Below are positions 61,303-64,000 of a stretch of 64,000 bases of DNA, one piece after another. Both the position numbers and the translations under genes were made by a program. Position 1 is the first letter of the stretch; every line of letters starts with the position of its first letter. Source of the DNA: Deltaproteobacteria bacterium UBA4427 (GTDB lineage Bacteria; Myxococcota_A; UBA9160; UBA4427); NCBI GenBank assembly GCA_002390675.1, contig DGPZ01000019.1, forward strand, positions 10,329 to 74,328, in the 5' to 3' direction. The notes under the pieces were generated by a model that did not search any database, was not told where the DNA came from, and saw only the letters and a program-made list of their open reading frames with translations.

Positions 61303-62889
61303 ATGGCAGGGCTATTCGAGCGGAGTGTGCTCGGCCTCGATGTCGGGAGCCACGGCATCAAGGCCGCTGAGCTGAAGGTCTCGCCACGAGATCTCACCGC
61401 TGGCCAATTCCGGGTCCATCCGCGCATCGATGCGGAAGCGCCCCTTGATGAACACCTGCAGCGCTTTATCAGCATGCATCACTTCCCGACCGAGCAGATC
61501 GCGACGGCGCTACAAGCGCGCCAGCTCTCTACGCGGCGACTCGAGTTTCCCTTCTCCGATGCCCGACGACTCGCCCAGGCGATCCCCTTCGAAATCGAAG
61601 CAGAAACGCCCTTCGACCTCGACGACATCATCGTCGATTGGAATATCCTCGCCGCCGAGCGCCAGCACGGTGTCGTCGCTGCCACTCTCGCTCGTAAAGA
61701 GCATGTCGCCGCGGCGATCGCCGAACTGCAAGACGCAAAAGTCGAGCCTCAGGTCATCGAGGCCGAGGGACTCGTACTCGCGAATCTTGCACCCATTTTT
61801 GGACTCACAGGCACGCACCTCATTGCCGATATCGGTCACGAGAAAACCACCTTCTGCGCGCTCATCGATGGGCAGCCAGCACTGGCCCGCAGTATCCCCG
61901 TCGCCGGACGCGCTATGACAGAAGCGCTCGTCGCAGAACTTGGACTCTCCTTCGAAGATGCAGAGCAGCGCAAATGTGAGGGCGGCATATTAGGTTCGCT
62001 CGGTGGTGCATCTTCGCCGGGCGTCGCGGCAATCCTCGACCGGATTGCGCGCGAAGCTCTTCGTACCTTGGAAGCCGCCGAAGCAAGGCATGGATCCGGA
62101 CCCGTTGCACGGGAAGCAAAGCTCACCCTCGTTGGTGGAACCGCTCGCCTCGAGAAGATCGATGAATTTCTTGCGAAGCGAACGGGAATTGATACCGCCC
62201 GCCTTCGTATGCCAGCGGATGCCAAGCATGCCGCTCTCGTCGAAGGCATCGACCCGGTGCTCTTTGCTCCGGCCCTCGCTTTGGCCTTACGGCTCTCCGG
62301 GGAATCCGTCACCCGAATTAATTTCCGGCAGGGCGATCTCTCCTACCGCCAGAATTTCGAGCAACTGTTTACACGTGAACTTCGCCCGACGGCCATCTAC
62401 GCGACGATCTTCGTGGGCATCCTTCTTGTGAGCACCATCGCTTCGATCGTTCTCCAAAACGGACGCGCAGACCGCTATCAGAGCGCTGCAAGTCAGCTCT
62501 TCGCCGAAGCGTTCCCAGAACGCGGCACACCTCCGGCCAATCCCGCCACAGCGCTTCGCAACGAGCTTTCAGCTGCACAGGATCGCGCTGAATTTCTGGG
62601 GATCTACTCGGGTAACCGTTCCGCACTTGTGTTGCTCGCCGAACTATCGAACGCGATTCCCACAGACCTCGACGTACGAATCACTGAAGTCAACATCGAC
62701 CGAAACCTGATCCGTCTCGACGTGGATGCCGCGGGCTACGAAGCTGCCGATCGGCTGACATCCGTGCTTTCCGAAACGACGCCCTTCGAAGGTGCAGAGG
62801 TCGCTGGATCGATCAAGACCGATCGAAAGACCGGAGGCGTGAGTTTCAACGTCAATATTCCCCTCGCGCCGGCGGGAGGTGAAGTATGA
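61303..62889 (+). CDS. gspL: Type II secretion protein GspL (PilM/PilN-like)
   Basis: 528 residues. Residues 1-340 form an actin-like, PilM-type domain (SVLGLDVGSHGIKAAELKVS, LIADIGHEKTTFCALIDGQP, KLTLVGGTARLEKI); one membrane helix at 364-384 (AIYATIFVGILLVSTIASIV), then a periplasmic ferredoxin-like domain (LLAELSNAIPTDLDVRITEV). It couples GspE ATPase to GspM in the inner membrane. ATG at 61303 with GGGGGA upstream. gspM overlaps its stop (ATGA). Placed after a 200-base gap with a hairpin. Confidence 0.94.
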   Translation: MAGLFERSVLGLDVGSHGIKAAELKVSPRDLTAGQFRVHPRIDAEAPLDEHLQRFISMHHFPTEQIATALQARQLSTRRLEFPFSDARRLAQAIPFEIEAETPFDLDDIIVDWNILAAERQHGVVAATLARKEHVAAAIAELQDAKVEPQVIEAEGLVLANLAPIFGLTGTHLIADIGHEKTTFCALIDGQPALARSIPVAGRAMTEALVAELGLSFEDAEQRKCEGGILGSLGGASSPGVAAILDRIAREALRTLEAAEARHGSGPVAREAKLTLVGGTARLEKIDEFLAKRTGIDTARLRMPADAKHAALVEGIDPVLFAPALALALRLSGESVTRINFRQGDLSYRQNFEQLFTRELRPTAIYATIFVGILLVSTIASIVLQNGRADRYQSAASQLFAEAFPERGTPPANPATALRNELSAAQDRAEFLGIYSGNRSALVLLAELSNAIPTDLDVRITEVNIDRNLIRLDVDAAGYEAADRLTSVLSETTPFEGAEVAGSIKTDRKTGGVSFNVNIPLAPAGGEV

Positions 62890-63461
62890 GTGAACTCATC
62901 GGACGGATCCAAGTCATTTGGGACGGACTCATGCCCCGGGAACGTGTGTTGGTTGGGGTCGCCGTTGGTGCCCTCGCGATCACTATTCTAATCGTCGGCA
63001 TCGTCCTGCCCATCCAAAACGCAACCGAGAGTGCCACCGACGGAGCGAGGGCCTCCGAGCGTCAGCTCGATATGACTCGCCGCATGAAGCGCGAATGGGA
63101 CGGGCTTCACGCGCGCTTGGCCCGCGTAGAGACGCGCATCCAAGACAGCCGTAACCAGCCGAACTTACTTACCCTCCTCGAATCCCTAGCCGCACAGGTC
63201 GGGGTGAAGCCCGCATCGATGGAAAAACGCCAATCCGGTGAGAGCGAACGCTACGAGGAAACGAAGGTCGAAGTCAGTCTCAAGAATGTCACGCTTCAGC
63301 AGGCCGTGGCCTATCTCTCGAGTATTGAGAGTGCCAACCAGCCGCTATCGGTCAAAAGCCTCCGCGTGAAGCGAAGGCCGAGTCGAGCGCGCGGGGATAC
63401 ACCGACCAAGGACCTCATCGACGTAACTTTCTCCGTCTCCACCTTCAAGCCGATCTCTTAG
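62886..63461 (+). CDS. gspM: Type II secretion protein GspM
   Basis: 191 residues. Short cytoplasmic segment, one membrane helix (VLVGVAVGALAITILIVGIV), then a coiled stretch (MTRRMKREWDGLHARLARVE) and a C-terminal ferredoxin-like fold (LLTLLESLAAQVGVKPASME, VSLKNVTLQQAVAYLSSIES), as in GspM/PilO. It binds GspL. The start overlaps the gspL stop (ATGA); 36 bases separate it from gspN. Confidence 0.92.
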   Translation: MSELIGRIQVIWDGLMPRERVLVGVAVGALAITILIVGIVLPIQNATESATDGARASERQLDMTRRMKREWDGLHARLARVETRIQDSRNQPNLLTLLESLAAQVGVKPASMEKRQSGESERYEETKVEVSLKNVTLQQAVAYLSSIESANQPLSVKSLRVKRRPSRARGDTPTKDLIDVTFSVSTFKPIS

Positions 63462-63497
63462 TCGGCGATTCACCGCCGATCCGAGTAGACTACGCCC

Positions 63498-64000
63498 GTG
63501 TCCGAACCTACCGAATCCTCAAGCGGCGGCTCCGCCGGCTTCCTCCCTAAGGCTGTCGCGATCCCCCTCGCAGCGGTCCTCGTCCTCGTATTCATCATCC
63601 TGCTCTTTCCATGGGACGCTGTCGGTCGGCGAATCGCATGGGAGATCAGTCGCGTCAGTGGAGCGACCGTCGAAGTTGTCGATCTCTCGCCAGGACTGAG
63701 CGCGCGAGGCCCCGTCCTACGTGCGCGTGACGTGACGATCGATCACCCCGCAGTCGGAAAGACGCGGCTCTTCGAACTCGAAATCGCCCCAAGGCTCAGC
63801 ATGTCCTGGTTCGGAGGCGATCCGACGGTGCGAGTCTGGGCGCAGACCGGCCTTGGGAATGCAGATGGCGTACTTCGCCTCGGAAGTGAGCCCGCCTATC
63901 AAGGCCTGGTCAGCGAAGTCGAATTGGCTCGCCTCCCGCTGCGCTTAGAAGCGAGCCAGCTGAAACTCTCGGGCAAGATCGACGCGGAGGCGGATGTCGC
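63498..64000 (+). CDS. gspN: Type II secretion protein GspN (5' part, runs off window)
   Basis: A GTG at 63498 opens a frame that stays open to the window end (167 full codons). It encodes a disordered start (SEPTESSSGGSAGF), a membrane helix (AVAIPLAAVLVLVFIILLFP), then WDAVGRRIAWEISRVSGATV and VVDLSPGLSARGPVLRARDV, which match the N-terminal region of GspN, an AsmA-like beta-rich protein found in deltaproteobacterial T2SS operons. The 3' part is not visible. Assignment rests on position and these blocks. Confidence 0.85.
   Translation, partial: MSEPTESSSGGSAGFLPKAVAIPLAAVLVLVFIILLFPWDAVGRRIAWEISRVSGATVEVVDLSPGLSARGPVLRARDVTIDHPAVGKTRLFELEIAPRLSMSWFGGDPTVRVWAQTGLGNADGVLRLGSEPAYQGLVSEVELARLPLRLEASQLKLSGKIDAEADV

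Overview
The window is ordinary chromosomal DNA from a GC-rich (roughly 58-60% by eye), diderm, probably aerobic bacterium. An MglA-type GTPase, several members of the wax-ester-synthase/DGAT family, a 12-gene general secretion (type II) operon, two Lon proteases and a dnaK-hsp20-lon cluster point to Myxococcota or a related former deltaproteobacterial lineage. This placement is inference; no rRNA or species marker is present. There is no prophage, insertion sequence or CRISPR array.

Layout. 1-3106 (+): end of an unidentified gene, then nadC-birA (overlapping) and coaX, for NAD, biotin and CoA supply. 3307-7810 (+): a tightly coupled three-gene signalling operon of a helical-repeat protein, an MglA-like GTPase with a long acidic tail, and a protein with a Rossmann-like N-terminus, about three GAF modules and a degenerate GGDEF domain. 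7811-8030 (-): frameshifted remnant of a WS/DGAT gene. 8158-11882 (-): sulfur block with an Rrf2 regulator, a JAMM peptidase, a TolB-like propeller and ATP sulfurylase. 12059-18462: ABC-F ATPase, RNase R, tRNA-Leu(CAG), enoyl-CoA hydratase and aldo/keto reductase. 18691-21144: first Lon.

21249-27984: surface-polysaccharide and glycoside genes (GT4, DegT aminotransferase, polyprenyl-phosphate sugar transferase, GT39-like membrane protein, GT81). 28105-32200 (-): PilZ protein, then a Y-family polymerase homologue that lacks catalytic acidic residues but ends in a beta-clamp motif, coupled to a penicillin-acylase-family protein that seems to lack its nucleophile. 32556-35186 (+): pgk-tpiA-secG and tRNA-Leu(GAG). 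35862-42190: lipid region with a WS/DGAT homologue lacking its active-site motif, an alpha/beta hydrolase and TetR on one strand, an intact WS/DGAT divergently, then a DsbA-like protein and a flavin reductase.

42321-49752 (-): OmpA-family lipoprotein with UbiB-type kinase, and the chaperone/protease cluster dnaK-hsp20-lon. 50352-64000 (+): gspCDEFGHIJKLMN, complete except that gspN runs off the window; gspO is not in view. This system is unusual: the secretin carries a C-terminal SPOR domain, GspJ has a six-cysteine acidic tail, GspI and GspK have long inserts, and similar AAAGA-loop hairpins lie ahead of gspC and gspL.

Three themes recur: homologues of well-known enzymes with the catalytic motif lost (GGDEF, WS/DGAT, Ntn hydrolase, Y-family polymerase), several copies of WS/DGAT in different states of integrity, and extensive stop/start overlaps that imply translational coupling. 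All motif calls were read by eye from the translations; no database search or structure prediction was run.
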